Notes: generated by a model from the sequence alone, not told the origin. A stretch of DNA of 9,309 nucleotides from CAYMUG01 sp964393575 (GCA_964393575.1 CAYMUG010000023.1:1-9309), one strand, 5' to 3'. Counted from the first letter of the stretch, positions 1-6,641 are shown. Translations and numbers: made by a program.

Positions 1-82
1 GCAGGTATCTTGCCATGCCGTGAACCGAACTTTGTTCTGGTTCTGCGGTGTCCTTGGGATTTGTGATTTGTTGCCTAATGCT

Positions 83-460
83 TTAAAACAACAGTGCAAA
101 TCCTTTACTTAATAACCATATAAAAATTAGGGGCCACAAAATCCAAAGAATAAAAACAGAGGAAAACACTGAAATTATAACAACTTCCGCAATCAGTCCC
201 GTGATGATTATAGCGCTCCTTATAAGGGCAGCAATAAATCGTATAAAAACTTCTACTATAATATTGCCGATTTTATCGGCAAATTTTTTCGGAGGCCACA
301 TATACTTAGCCCGCATTCTGTGCCAGGTAGAAAAAAGGGTTTTAAAATGCCTCCCTATAAAAAACTTATGCCATGTTGCAATTGTGAAATTTTTAAGCAA
401 TACTAAAATCCCAAGAGGTGCCTTGGTATAATGCCATACTATATAATTCAGAAAAATCAT
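83..460 (-). CDS. small multi-pass membrane protein, unknown function
   Basis: This 125-residue protein is not recognised. Residues about 1-27 are a moderately hydrophobic N-terminal stretch. A basic, aromatic-rich central part with several Trp, His, Lys and Arg follows (about 28-65). From about residue 68 to the end the chain is almost wholly hydrophobic, long enough for two membrane segments, ending in a Trp/Leu/Phe-rich tail. I infer an inner-membrane protein with a positively charged central loop. The ATG at 460 lies only 22 nt from the divergent start of the VanY-like gene at 483. No Shine-Dalgarno is visible; TGCTACAAT on the minus strand (about 471-479) could be an extended -10 giving a very short leader. 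The overlapping plus-strand frame (201-431) is its shadow. The hydrophobic pattern supports a real protein, but no function can be assigned. Confidence 0.6.
   Translation of the reverse strand: MIFLNYIVWHYTKAPLGILVLLKNFTIATWHKFFIGRHFKTLFSTWHRMRAKYMWPPKKFADKIGNIIVEVFIRFIAALIRSAIIITGLIAEVVIISVFSSVFILWILWPLIFIWLLSKGFALLF
427..447 (+). promoter_or_regulatory. two TATAAT boxes upstream of the VanY-like gene
   Basis: Perfect TATAAT hexamers occur at 427-432 and 442-447, 36-56 nt before the ATG at 483. Neither has a good -35 match at 16-18 nt spacing, so at least one could be an AT-rich coincidence. They lie inside the 5' end of the divergent membrane-protein gene. Confidence 0.3.
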
Positions 461-482
461 CGTATTTTTATTGTAGCATAAA

Positions 483-1172
483 ATGCATTTACATCCCGAT
501 AAAAAAATAGTGGAATCATTTATAAGGGTCCTGGAGAACCTGAAATCTCTGCCCGAAAACAGAGTAGTAATTATTAAATTTAGTGAGTTATACGAGCATT
601 TAACCGCGCAGGAAAAGAAACTTGCCGAGAGACTACTTGCTCTGGACCCCGAAGAATATGGAATAAGCGGAAATTATTTAGGAATGCCCCCCATCCCTGA
701 AAATTTAGTAAAAATAGACCCGCAAACGTACTCCTGGAAAGAAGAGGAGAAAACAATTGCCTCGCAATATCTTCCTAAGAATGTATTTTTAGCATACAGC
801 GATATGCGCAAATTTATGAAAAAAGATTTGGGTAAAGGAATTTTGGTAAAGTCCGGGTATCGATCGCCCGCGTACCAGCTCCTCACTTTTGTGTTTCGGT
901 TATACAAAAACGACTGCGACTTAAACGCGACGATGAAATCGGTTGCACTGCCGGGCTACAGTGAACACCACATACCCTCACGGCAAGCAATAGATTTTAT
1001 TACAGAAGACGGTATAATAAATGGTGAAGAGGCAAGCTTTGATGAAACGAAAGAGTATGAATGGATGCAGGAAAACGCAAAAAAATGCGGTTTTGAACTT
1101 TCGTATCCGAAAAATAACAAAGAAGGAATAATGTTTGAGCCGTGGCACTGGAGATTTAGCCCTGCAAGCTAA
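483..1172 (+). CDS. D-alanyl-D-alanine carboxypeptidase, peptidase M15B / VanY family
   Basis: The predicted zinc D,D-carboxypeptidase trims the terminal D-Ala of peptidoglycan stem peptides. Family motifs fall in order in the C-terminal half of this 229-residue protein: SGYRS at residues 124-128 (substrate-binding Arg region); S160-E-H162 followed by A169-I-D171, matching the zinc motif SxHxxGxAxD; and E219-P-W-H222-W, the usual catalytic Glu plus third zinc ligand His. The zinc motif is two residues longer than the canonical form and lacks its Gly. Residues 1-100 are family-atypical and mostly helical-looking, with no signal peptide or membrane anchor, so how it reaches the wall is unclear. 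No Shine-Dalgarno precedes the ATG. A perfect hairpin covers its last codons and stop. The next gene looks like another peptidoglycan-type peptidase, which supports a shared wall-remodelling role. Confidence 0.85.
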   Translation: MHLHPDKKIVESFIRVLENLKSLPENRVVIIKFSELYEHLTAQEKKLAERLLALDPEEYGISGNYLGMPPIPENLVKIDPQTYSWKEEEKTIASQYLPKNVFLAYSDMRKFMKKDLGKGILVKSGYRSPAYQLLTFVFRLYKNDCDLNATMKSVALPGYSEHHIPSRQAIDFITEDGIINGEEASFDETKEYEWMQENAKKCGFELSYPKNNKEGIMFEPWHWRFSPAS

Positions 1173-1180
1173 ATCTCCAG
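1148..1180 (+). terminator. perfect 13-bp hairpin spanning the VanY-like stop codon
   Basis: CTGGAGATTTAGC (1148-1160) pairs perfectly with GCTAAATCTCCAG (1168-1180) around a 7-nt loop. The stop codon TAA (1170-1172) is inside the right arm. No U-tract follows, so an intrinsic terminator is uncertain; an mRNA 3'-end stabiliser or RNA-processing site fits equally well. The efp gene has a similar hairpin over its stop. Confidence 0.4.
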
Positions 1181-1221
1181 AAATCCTAAATTCTAATATC
1201 TAAATTTGAAACAAACTTAAA

Positions 1222-1704
1222 ATGACAAATAAAAAATCCGGAAAAATTGAGTTAAACTTGTTTGGTACCTATATAAGCATGATTGAAAAAAGCGTCGGCA
1301 CAAAGATGTTTCAGAATTTATATGGCGTTAAAAACGGCACAAAAATTGATGTAACAAAAAACGGGGAGAATTCCTGTGCCACTTATATAACCGCGATATT
1401 AAAAATTTTTGACCTTATAAGTGAAAGACACGCTACAGTAGAAAGCACAGTAAAAGATATGAAAGAAAACGGATGGTATAAAATTGAACAGCCCCGCGTA
1501 GGTGCAATTGTAACATGGGGTCCATGGGAAAAAGCGCCCGAAACAGATCATATAGGTTTTTATATGGGCGACAATGAGGTTATAAGCAATTACGAACCGA
1601 AAAAATCTCCAACTCGCCATCATTGGACTTACGGCACAACCAACGGAAGACCGAACAGGCCAGTAAAAGCCATATATTGGCATCCCAAATTGGAGCAAAC
1701 ATAG
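1222..1704 (+). CDS. putative NlpC/P60- or CHAP-like cysteine peptidase
   Basis: This 160-residue protein is not firmly recognised, but its residue order fits a papain-like peptidoglycan amidase or endopeptidase. A Cys opens a helix (S51-C52-A-T-Y). A strand of the form GAIVTWG follows at residues 94-100, as in NlpC/P60 and CHAP proteins ahead of the catalytic His. Then comes D109-H110-IGFYMGD, with a polar candidate third residue at N123. C52, H110 and N123 would form the triad; this is inference from motif order. No signal peptide is visible. It starts 49 nt after the D,D-carboxypeptidase, probably in the same transcript, which strengthens a cell-wall role. The gap between them is AT-rich with a degenerate TAAATTCTAATATCTAAATT pattern and no Shine-Dalgarno. 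It could instead be a cysteine-fold protein with no enzymatic activity. Confidence 0.6.
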   Translation: MTNKKSGKIELNLFGTYISMIEKSVGTKMFQNLYGVKNGTKIDVTKNGENSCATYITAILKIFDLISERHATVESTVKDMKENGWYKIEQPRVGAIVTWGPWEKAPETDHIGFYMGDNEVISNYEPKKSPTRHHWTYGTTNGRPNRPVKAIYWHPKLEQT

Positions 1705-1744
1705 TTTAAGACAGGCGACAGCTCATAGAAATAGGGCTTTAAAT

Positions 1745-1750
1745 TATAAT
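1745..1750 (+). promoter_or_regulatory. possible -10 box for the HD hydrolase gene
   Basis: TATAAT lies 11 nt before the ATG at 1762, so transcription would begin about 5 nt before the start codon, giving a nearly leaderless mRNA. This agrees with the lack of a Shine-Dalgarno. No convincing -35 hexamer is seen at the expected distance. Confidence 0.25.
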
Positions 1751-1761
1751 ATATCTCAACA

Positions 1762-3054
1762 ATGCCGAAACAACACAAAAACACAAAACTGGTTTATGAC
1801 CCGCTATGGGGGTTGATAGATATAACCGACTATCTCCCTATGATAGATGTGCCTGAATTCCAGGCACTTGGTTTTAAATACCAACTCGGTATAGCCAATT
1901 TGCTTTTCCCCGCGGCTACTCATACACGGAAAGAGCATTCATTCGGGGCTTTTCGTCGCACCCAAGAACTCGCTTTTCGTTGGCAGCACTACGGATTTAT
2001 CAACCAAGAGCAGGCAAACCTTATGAATGCGTACGCTTTGTGGCATGACATAGGACATGGCCCCTTTTCGCATGTTGTAGAAGAAATAACTAAAGAAAGA
2101 TGGGGACGAGACCACAACCAAAACGGAGTCCTGATAGCAGATAGGTTAAAAGATGTTATGGAAGAAATAGGAATAGATTTTGATAAATTAAGAAAATTTT
2201 TCACTCGCGAAAATCCTTTATATCTGGGGGTAAGTGACAAAAACCTGGGTGCGGAAAAACTTGACTACTTAAGCCGGGATGCATACTACACTATAGGCGA
2301 AAAGCCCGGAGTAGAATACCTGGCAAGGCATACTTACTTCATAGATAATCAGGTTGTGATAGACGAAAAAGCAATAGATAATGCAAAAGCCCTGCAGGAA
2401 TTTTATATAAAGATGTATAAAGTAGTGTATCTGCGCAAAAATTCTGCTATAGCCCAACGCCTTGTCCAAAGTATAATTCACGATATGCTTGAGCACGAAA
2501 AGATGGCAGAAGAAGATCTTTGGGCTTTAACTGATTTCGGCCTTTTGGGTAAATTTGAAAATTCTCCCTACAAGCCGGTACGCGCTCAAACTCAAAACCT
2601 CTTAGCGCGCCGCTTGCCCCGTACAGCAATAGCGTTCAAAATAGAACAGTTTGCTGATATTGAAAAACGTAAAGACAAAGCACAAACGATTCTTTCGGTA
2701 ACAGAAAACCAAATGGCACAACTTAATAATAACAAAGCATTAAGCACGCCTTCTCAGCTGAAAAAACTGGAAAAAGACATAGCAGAATTAGCCCAAATAC
2801 CATCCGACTCGGTGCTTATTGTACCAAGCATTTCCACAGAACGTCTCGTACCGAAAGATGTAAAAATATACGTACCCGGAGGAAATGTAGCCAATTTAAG
2901 CGAATACTTCGCTGACCACTTCCGGGCAATAGAAGAAGAAGGAAAAAGTTACAACGTTATACGAATATGCGCCCACGAAGAATTCCGGGAAAGGTTGAGC
3001 GACCCTGAAGTCGCCCGTGAGGTTAAACGTTATATGCTGTCTCTCACTCAATAA
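1762..3054 (+). CDS. HD-superfamily phosphohydrolase (dNTPase / SAMHD1-like)
   Basis: This 430-residue metal-dependent phosphohydrolase belongs to the family typified by Bacillus YwfO and related to SAMHD1 and dGTPases. The N-terminal third holds the catalytic signature: H54-T-R-K-E-H59, then W-H95-D96-I-G-H99-G-P-F-S-H104, and the distal metal-binding Asp in E165-K-L-D168-Y-L-S-R-D. Further conserved His/Asp pairs lie around residues 117-120. The substrate is likely a nucleoside phosphate such as dNTP, but this cannot be settled from sequence. The C-terminal half is helical and charged, with a Lys/Glu-rich stretch around residues 285-335 that may be coiled coil. It follows the peptidase pair by 57 nt and may share their transcript. 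No Shine-Dalgarno precedes it. It ends just before a hairpin terminator and is convergent with the M16 gene. Confidence 0.88.
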   Translation: MPKQHKNTKLVYDPLWGLIDITDYLPMIDVPEFQALGFKYQLGIANLLFPAATHTRKEHSFGAFRRTQELAFRWQHYGFINQEQANLMNAYALWHDIGHGPFSHVVEEITKERWGRDHNQNGVLIADRLKDVMEEIGIDFDKLRKFFTRENPLYLGVSDKNLGAEKLDYLSRDAYYTIGEKPGVEYLARHTYFIDNQVVIDEKAIDNAKALQEFYIKMYKVVYLRKNSAIAQRLVQSIIHDMLEHEKMAEEDLWALTDFGLLGKFENSPYKPVRAQTQNLLARRLPRTAIAFKIEQFADIEKRKDKAQTILSVTENQMAQLNNNKALSTPSQLKKLEKDIAELAQIPSDSVLIVPSISTERLVPKDVKIYVPGGNVANLSEYFADHFRAIEEEGKSYNVIRICAHEEFRERLSDPEVAREVKRYMLSLTQ

Positions 3055-3056
3055 TT

Positions 3057-3078
3057 AACCCGCCAAACGGCGGGTTTT
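3057..3078 (+). terminator. bidirectional hairpin terminator between convergent genes
   Basis: AACCCGCC (3057-3064) pairs with GGCGGGTT (3069-3076) around AAAC. TTTT (3075-3078) follows on the plus strand and an A/T-rich tail (TTAATTATT) on the minus strand. It lies 3 nt after the HD gene stop and 9 nt from the M16 stop, so it can serve both convergent transcripts. Confidence 0.75.
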
Positions 3079-3086
3079 AAAATATC

Positions 3087-4364
3087 TCAAGAAAGTATGT
3101 TTCGAAACTTTTCCTCCTGTTTTGTGGTATGCGGCCCCACGACAACAAGGTTGAAATTTTTGCCTGCAAACATCTGTCGCGCAATATTCTGTACGTCTTC
3201 CGTAGTTACTCCCCTAACCTTTTCAAATTCTTCAATGGGATCTAAAACACGGCCGGAAAGTGTATAAGAGCGGGCAACTAACTCTGCAAAATTTTCATAT
3301 CTATCAAGAGCTACTTTTGCCCCGCCTATTAAGGAATTTTTTGCCTTTTCCAATTCATCCGCGGAAACAGGATTTTCACAAAATTTTTGCATCTCGCCAT
3401 GTATAACACGAAGGGCTTCAAAAACATTTTCTTTGTTCATACCTCCCATTACTACAAGTTTACCTGCGTCACTTCCCGCAAAGTTGTACGAGGATATGTG
3501 ATATGCAAGACCTCTCTTTTCGCGAATTTCACTGAAAAGCCGGGAGCTCATACTTCCGCCTAACAACGAATTCAAAACGCTGAGAGTCGGATAACTCTCA
3601 CTAAACCTGGGAAAAGAACGAAGACCGAGCGCTATATAACTTTGCTCAATATCCCAATTACACACTGTAACTCTTGGCTCCGTCTGCTTCGTATTCCGCA
3701 CCTTGTATTTGCGGGGAGCGGATCCGTCCGGAATGCTCGCATAGTACCGATTTAACGTTCTAAGAGTATGTTTTTCTTCCGGGATTTTTCCAGCAACAAC
3801 TATAACAAAATTATCGCGAACAAAATAACGTTTAATATATGCACACAATTGCCTTCGTGTAAGCGAACGCACGGTACCTTCCGTGCCGGTAACAGACCTT
3901 CCCTCCACCTGATCTCCGTAAATTAAATACGGAAGCAATTCTAACGCGATCTGCTGCGGGCTTGACATTGCTCCTCTTATCTCTTCAATAACAGTATTTT
4001 TTTCTTTTTCAATTTCGTCACTCGGAACGACAGGAGATACTATCTGGTCGGCAAGTATATCGGTAACGTGCTCAAAATTCTCTTCCATCGCCTGTATATA
4101 AAATCCGATAAACTCTTTTGAAGTGAAGGCGTTAGTAGATGCCCCGAGTGAATCTATTTCTTCCGCAATTTCGTTTACATTAGGACGCTTTTTTGTGCCC
4201 TTAAACATCATATGCTCAAGAAAATGGGAGATTCCGCTGAGATGCGGACGCTCATACCGGCTTCCGCCTCCGACCATACAAAGCTGGATAAAAGATTGGG
4301 CGTGAGGAAAAGGAATTAGTATAACGGGCACTCCGTTTTCAAGTTTTCGCAGTACAATGTTCAT
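3087..4364 (-). CDS. M16 family zinc metallopeptidase (pitrilysin/insulinase, processing-peptidase-like)
   Basis: This 425-residue peptidase has the inverted zinc motif H47-F-L-E50-H51. The third ligand E127 lies exactly 76 residues after the second His, in the expected VIEEIR context. The N-terminal half is the active M16 domain. The C-terminal half is the inactive M16_C domain, with the conserved SSRLFSEIREKRGLAYH stretch that carries the substrate-binding Arg and Tyr. Such proteins usually form clam-shell dimers that degrade small unfolded peptides. The length matches the 400-430-residue processing-peptidase/PqqF-like type, and no partner subunit is nearby. The ATG is fixed by a strong Shine-Dalgarno. 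It lies downstream of the NAGPA-domain gene on the same strand but beyond a terminator, so it probably has its own promoter in the 122-nt gap. No signal peptide is present, suggesting a cytoplasmic site. Confidence 0.92.
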   Translation of the reverse strand: MNIVLRKLENGVPVILIPFPHAQSFIQLCMVGGGSRYERPHLSGISHFLEHMMFKGTKKRPNVNEIAEEIDSLGASTNAFTSKEFIGFYIQAMEENFEHVTDILADQIVSPVVPSDEIEKEKNTVIEEIRGAMSSPQQIALELLPYLIYGDQVEGRSVTGTEGTVRSLTRRQLCAYIKRYFVRDNFVIVVAGKIPEEKHTLRTLNRYYASIPDGSAPRKYKVRNTKQTEPRVTVCNWDIEQSYIALGLRSFPRFSESYPTLSVLNSLLGGSMSSRLFSEIREKRGLAYHISSYNFAGSDAGKLVVMGGMNKENVFEALRVIHGEMQKFCENPVSADELEKAKNSLIGGAKVALDRYENFAELVARSYTLSGRVLDPIEEFEKVRGVTTEDVQNIARQMFAGKNFNLVVVGPHTTKQEEKFRNILS

Positions 4365-4372
4365 CCGTACCT

Positions 4373-4380
4373 ACCTCCTT
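4373..4380 (-). promoter_or_regulatory. strong Shine-Dalgarno of the M16 peptidase
   Basis: AAGGAGGT on the minus strand ends 8-9 nt before the ATG at 4364. It is the strongest ribosome-binding site in the window and fixes the start of this gene. Most other genes here have none. Confidence 0.85.
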
Positions 4381-4432
4381 ATCTCTTTTACAAGTTACTG
4401 GAAAAATACTACCTGAAAGATAAAAATAAAAC

Positions 4433-4457
4433 AAGCCCTTCTTTTTTAGAAGGGCTT
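4433..4457 (-). terminator. intrinsic terminator of the NAGPA-domain gene
   Basis: AAGCCCTTCT (4433-4442) pairs perfectly with AGAAGGGCTT (4448-4457). Read on the minus strand the hairpin is followed by GTTTTATTTTT, a good U-rich tail. It lies 29 nt after the stop of the upstream minus-strand gene and separates it from the M16 gene. Confidence 0.85.
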
Positions 4458-4486
4458 TATTGTATTATAAGATAAGAATTTTAACT

Positions 4487-5518
4487 TTACTCTGCGGCAA
4501 CTGTCAATGCAACCGCTACGGGGGCTTCATATCCCCCGCTGGGTCTGTTGACAACTTCACCTTCAGTAACAAGAGTACTACTTCTTCCGCCGTCAAGGTT
4601 AATCGCGTTATCCACATCAAATGATGCTATAAAATCCCTGAGGCCGGGCATTGTCATACCTATACTACAGGAACATCTTCCGTCAACAACAAAAATATAT
4701 AGAAATTTATTATCATCCACTCCCACGGCAGTTCTGGGATGTCTTCCGAATAAAAGACGGCTGCTGTTATCCGGTCCGAAATCGTGGACCAATCTTCCCT
4801 CATCAATAAGCTTATGAGATCCGGAAAGTCCCAACCGGATACCTTCAAGGGAATTTAGATTCCGGGACAGCATAACATCTGAAGAATTATCTTCGTTTAG
4901 AGCTATAACCTGGGCAAGTTCGGAATCATTATAAACCCACTCTTCGCCTTTAATAAGCGGTCCTACAGGATCGCCGCCGGGATTAAAGAAAGAGGCGTTT
5001 GCTGCCGCAACAGCGTCTCCGGCTCTACGGCTAACAGGCGCCGGTGAACCGGACTCAATGTTGAGCTGGATCTCGGGATCTCTAATGCCTACACGCACCA
5101 CGTGAGTTATTACAGGACCGGTTAAAGTACCTCTTTCATAACAAACACTTCGATGAAGGACAGTCCATCCTTCAGGACAGCCTGTATCACCCTGCCATTG
5201 CGGTGCCGAGGATGTCGAATCAAGTTCCGAAGGTGTGGCACAAACACCTCGACGAAAGGCAACCTTTCCTTCAGGACACCACTCATCATCCTGCGGCACA
5301 GATGATGGCGTTGGTTCAAAACAAACATCTTGTTTAAAAATAATCCACCCTTGAGGACACTGCTCATCCTCCTGTGGCGCAAACGAGGATGTTAGAGTAG
5401 GTTCCGACGTGGCAACTTCAGCATCAGCGCGCGACGATATAAACGCGGGGCTGCCGACAGCAAGTGCAATTAATGCATAACAAGCCGTGGAAACTAACAA
5501 TTTATAATAAATCTTCAC
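4487..5518 (-). CDS. secreted phosphodiester glycosidase (NAGPA domain) with three Cys-pair repeats
   Basis: The start is taken as GTG at 5518, 9 nt after an AAAGGAG; a TTG three codons upstream abuts that Shine-Dalgarno. The 343-residue product begins with a signal peptide: MKIYYK, a hydrophobic core (residues 7-28) and an A31-D-A33 cleavage site. Three repeats follow at residues 54-66, 81-93 and 114-126. Each is Cys-Pro-(Glu/Gln)-Gly with a second Cys exactly 12 positions after the first, separated by Ser/Thr/Pro-rich linkers. Residues about 135-343 form a NAGPA (DUF2233-like) domain with NASFFN at 174-179, RHPRTAVG at 259-266, D279-G and L308-D-G-G-R-S-S. This family cleaves or binds phosphodiester-linked sugars, for example on wall polymers; the substrate here is unknown. 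It has its own terminator and probably its own promoter. The Cys pairs imply an oxidising extracytoplasmic location. Confidence 0.85.
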   Translation of the reverse strand: MKIYYKLLVSTACYALIALAVGSPAFISSRADAEVATSEPTLTSSFAPQEDEQCPQGWIIFKQDVCFEPTPSSVPQDDEWCPEGKVAFRRGVCATPSELDSTSSAPQWQGDTGCPEGWTVLHRSVCYERGTLTGPVITHVVRVGIRDPEIQLNIESGSPAPVSRRAGDAVAAANASFFNPGGDPVGPLIKGEEWVYNDSELAQVIALNEDNSSDVMLSRNLNSLEGIRLGLSGSHKLIDEGRLVHDFGPDNSSRLLFGRHPRTAVGVDDNKFLYIFVVDGRCSCSIGMTMPGLRDFIASFDVDNAINLDGGRSSTLVTEGEVVNRPSGGYEAPVAVALTVAAE

Positions 5519-5527
5519 CCCAATCAA

Positions 5528-5534
5528 CTCCTTT
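5528..5534 (-). promoter_or_regulatory. Shine-Dalgarno deciding the NAGPA gene start
   Basis: AAAGGAG on the minus strand is 9 nt from the GTG at 5518 and directly abuts the longer TTG candidate at 5527. Spacing therefore favours the GTG, which also gives a more typical signal peptide start. Confidence 0.7.
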
Positions 5535-5638
5535 CTTGTGTTTGTCCGGGAAAATGAATATTAGTGATGTTTGAACGTCTGTAAATAAGTTTAAAGTGTT
5601 TAGTTATAGTATAGTGTTTAGCTAAAAGAGCTGTTTAT

Positions 5639-5667
5639 CTTATACAATAAAATTACATAAAAAGCAA
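5639..5667 (-). promoter_or_regulatory. possible sigma70-type promoter of the NAGPA gene
   Basis: On the minus strand TTGCTT (5667-5662) and TATAAG (5644-5639) are separated by 17 nt. This would give a leader of about 115 nt. The leader contains a repeated GTGTTTAG-type motif (about 5597-5620) with no assigned role. The -35 match is weak. Confidence 0.3.
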
Positions 5668-5704
5668 GAGCAATGAAGGGCAATACAATCAGTAAACTTA
5701 ACAA

Positions 5705-5741
5705 AAAAGGTCGGCTAAACCATTGGTTTAGCCGACCTTTT
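5705..5741 (-). terminator. strong terminator of the tRNA-Ala/prephenate dehydratase unit
   Basis: GGTCGGCTAAACC (5709-5721) and GGTTTAGCCGACC (5725-5737) form a perfect 13-bp stem with an ATT loop, flanked by A and T runs that extend the pairing. On the minus strand the hairpin ends in TTTTTTGT, a good U-tract, 26 nt after the stop of the prephenate dehydratase gene. The plus-strand tail is only TTTT, so it may also work weakly in that direction. Confidence 0.9.
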
Positions 5742-5766
5742 GTGAGTTAAATGCTTAATGAAACAA

Positions 5767-6342
5767 CTAATCCTGCTTTTCTACCACTAAAAATGAGGTG
5801 AAATTAAACTTCAAATCCTGAATGTCGGGCTCAAGAACTTCAAGTCCGAATAATCTGGCTGCTCTGCGCGAGGCAATTACAGCTGTTGTGTCAGGCAATT
5901 TATCGGCTGCTAAGTCCTTTGCCGCAAGAGCGGTGTCTGCGTATTCAGCTATTTCGGTATCAGGCCACTTACGTTTAAGATACATTTTACACTGAGCAAG
6001 CGCCTGTTGGTGAGAGGTAATTTTTTCAATATCTTCATCCGAAATATCCTTTTTTACAAGCAAATTCTGGCGTACGTCTATTTCAAATATTTCTTTTACA
6101 TTAAATTTAAATTTTCCGACTGTATAAATAGTTTCATAAACTACTCCCCCGTTTGAATTTTCAAGAGCTATGACACCGATATCCGCGTTTCCGTTTGTTG
6201 CCTCCTCAAATGTGCCTTCGGCTGTTGTTTTGTATATTAATTCCGACTCATACCCTTCGCGATTGGCGTAAGCCAAAGCTGCCTCTTCTGAAAAAGAGCC
6301 CTCTATGCCGCTCAGTGCTATTTTTAGTTTATTGTTTTTCAT
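5767..6342 (-). CDS. pheA: prephenate dehydratase, catalytic domain only (no ACT domain)
   Basis: The predicted reaction converts prephenate to phenylpyruvate in phenylalanine synthesis. Of the 191 residues, nearly all form the periplasmic-binding-protein-like PDT domain: G12-I-E-G-S-F-S-E-E (canonical GPEGTFSEEAA), A59-L-E61-N62-S63 (canonical IENS), S110-H111-Q-Q-A-L-A-Q-C, and F181-T182-S183-F184 at the end. The last motif is normally TRF. Catalytic Thr is kept, but the Arg is Ser. The chain stops right after it, so the usual ACT regulatory domain of about 80 residues is absent and Phe feedback control would be missing. No other aromatic-pathway gene is in the window. The ATG is 12 nt from the tRNA-Ala 3' end with no Shine-Dalgarno, and the two are probably cotranscribed. 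Fold assignment is firm; enzymatic activity is less certain because of the missing Arg. Confidence 0.88.
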   Translation of the reverse strand: MKNNKLKIALSGIEGSFSEEAALAYANREGYESELIYKTTAEGTFEEATNGNADIGVIALENSNGGVVYETIYTVGKFKFNVKEIFEIDVRQNLLVKKDISDEDIEKITSHQQALAQCKMYLKRKWPDTEIAEYADTALAAKDLAADKLPDTTAVIASRRAARLFGLEVLEPDIQDLKFNFTSFLVVEKQD

Positions 6343-6354
6343 AAAAATTCAGGG

Positions 6355-6425
6355 TGGACCTGCGGGGAATTGAACCCCGAACTTACCCGTGCGAGGGGTA
6401 CGGTATACCATTTACCTACAGGCCC
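6355..6425 (-). tRNA. tRNA-Ala, anticodon CGC
   Basis: The 71-nt cloverleaf folds fully. Acceptor GGGCCTG pairs with CAGGTCC, with G3:U70 as the only wobble, the hallmark alanine identity pair. The D arm is GGTA/TACC with GG in the loop. The anticodon arm is TACCC/GGGTA with loop CTCGCAC (anticodon CGC). The variable loop is AGTT. The T arm is CGGGG/CCCCG with loop TTCAATT. The discriminator is A and CCA is not encoded. U8, the ThiI target, is present. The prephenate dehydratase start is 12 nt downstream. Confidence 0.96.
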
Positions 6426-6436
6426 GCAAAATTTCT

Positions 6437-6471
6437 CAAAATCTTTCCTGCCAAAGGCGGACAGGATTTTG
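6437..6471. repeat. imperfect palindrome between the two tRNA genes
   Basis: CAAAATC..CCTGCC on the left matches GG..CAGGATTTTG on the right, with a 3-nt bulge and an AAA apex. It lies just past the tRNA-Ala 5' end on the plus strand. No T-tract makes a terminator likely. It may be a dispersed intergenic palindrome. Confidence 0.55.
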
Positions 6472-6491
6472 CAAAAAATTTTAACATCCGC

Positions 6492-6526
6492 TGTAGCCCG
6501 CCTTAAGCGGGCGTAGGCGGGCTACA
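6492..6526. repeat. GC-rich palindrome between array and tRNA-Ala
   Basis: TGTAGCCCGCC (6492-6502) is a perfect inverse of GGCGGGCTACA (6516-6526). The 13-nt middle contains a further GCGGGC. It stands out from the AT-rich surroundings. In the minus-strand direction it separates the tRNA-Pro array from tRNA-Ala. No U-tract follows. Confidence 0.6.
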
Positions 6527-6532
6527 AATTCA

Positions 6533-6552
6533 TTTACCGCAAACTCGGGCCG
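6533..6552. repeat. left arm of a 20-bp inverted repeat flanking array and tRNA-Pro
   Basis: TTTACCGCAAACTCGGGCCG here matches the reverse complement of 6926-6945 with one mismatch. Seven of the bases are the tRNA acceptor stem and pair for that reason. The other 13 (12 matching) lie outside the tRNA on both sides and are not explained by it. Confidence 0.7.
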
Positions 6553-6560
6553 GGGAGAAT

Positions 6561-6602
6561 CGCCCTGTCATCCGACAGGGCGCCGTATCGGATGATACGG
6601 CG
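6561..6602. repeat. 42-bp double-hairpin element, copy 1
   Basis: Hairpin 1 (6561-6582) has stem CGCCCTGTC and loop ATCC. Hairpin 2 (6581-6602) has stem CGCCGTATC and loop GGAT. They share the CG at 6581-6582. The two apices, TCATCCGA and TCGGATGA, are exact reverse complements, so the loops could kiss or the element could refold. Both hairpins begin CGCC and end GGCG. It is identical in all full copies. Confidence 0.9.
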
Positions 6603-6641
6603 AACTCTTTTCGTTTACAGCAGTGTCGGGCCGGGGAGAAT

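Noticed and set aside
1..82. Start of a minus-strand gene at 16 (peptide MARYL) resembling ribosomal protein S4, or another partial gene
   Set aside because: Only five codons are visible, without a Shine-Dalgarno and without other ribosomal genes nearby. The stretch shows just an imperfect hairpin at 22-43, and no gene can be supported.
5122..5382. Minus-strand frame of 86 residues with repeats inside the NAGPA gene
   Set aside because: It is an out-of-frame reading of the three Cys-pair repeats, so its apparent periodicity is inherited from the real gene.
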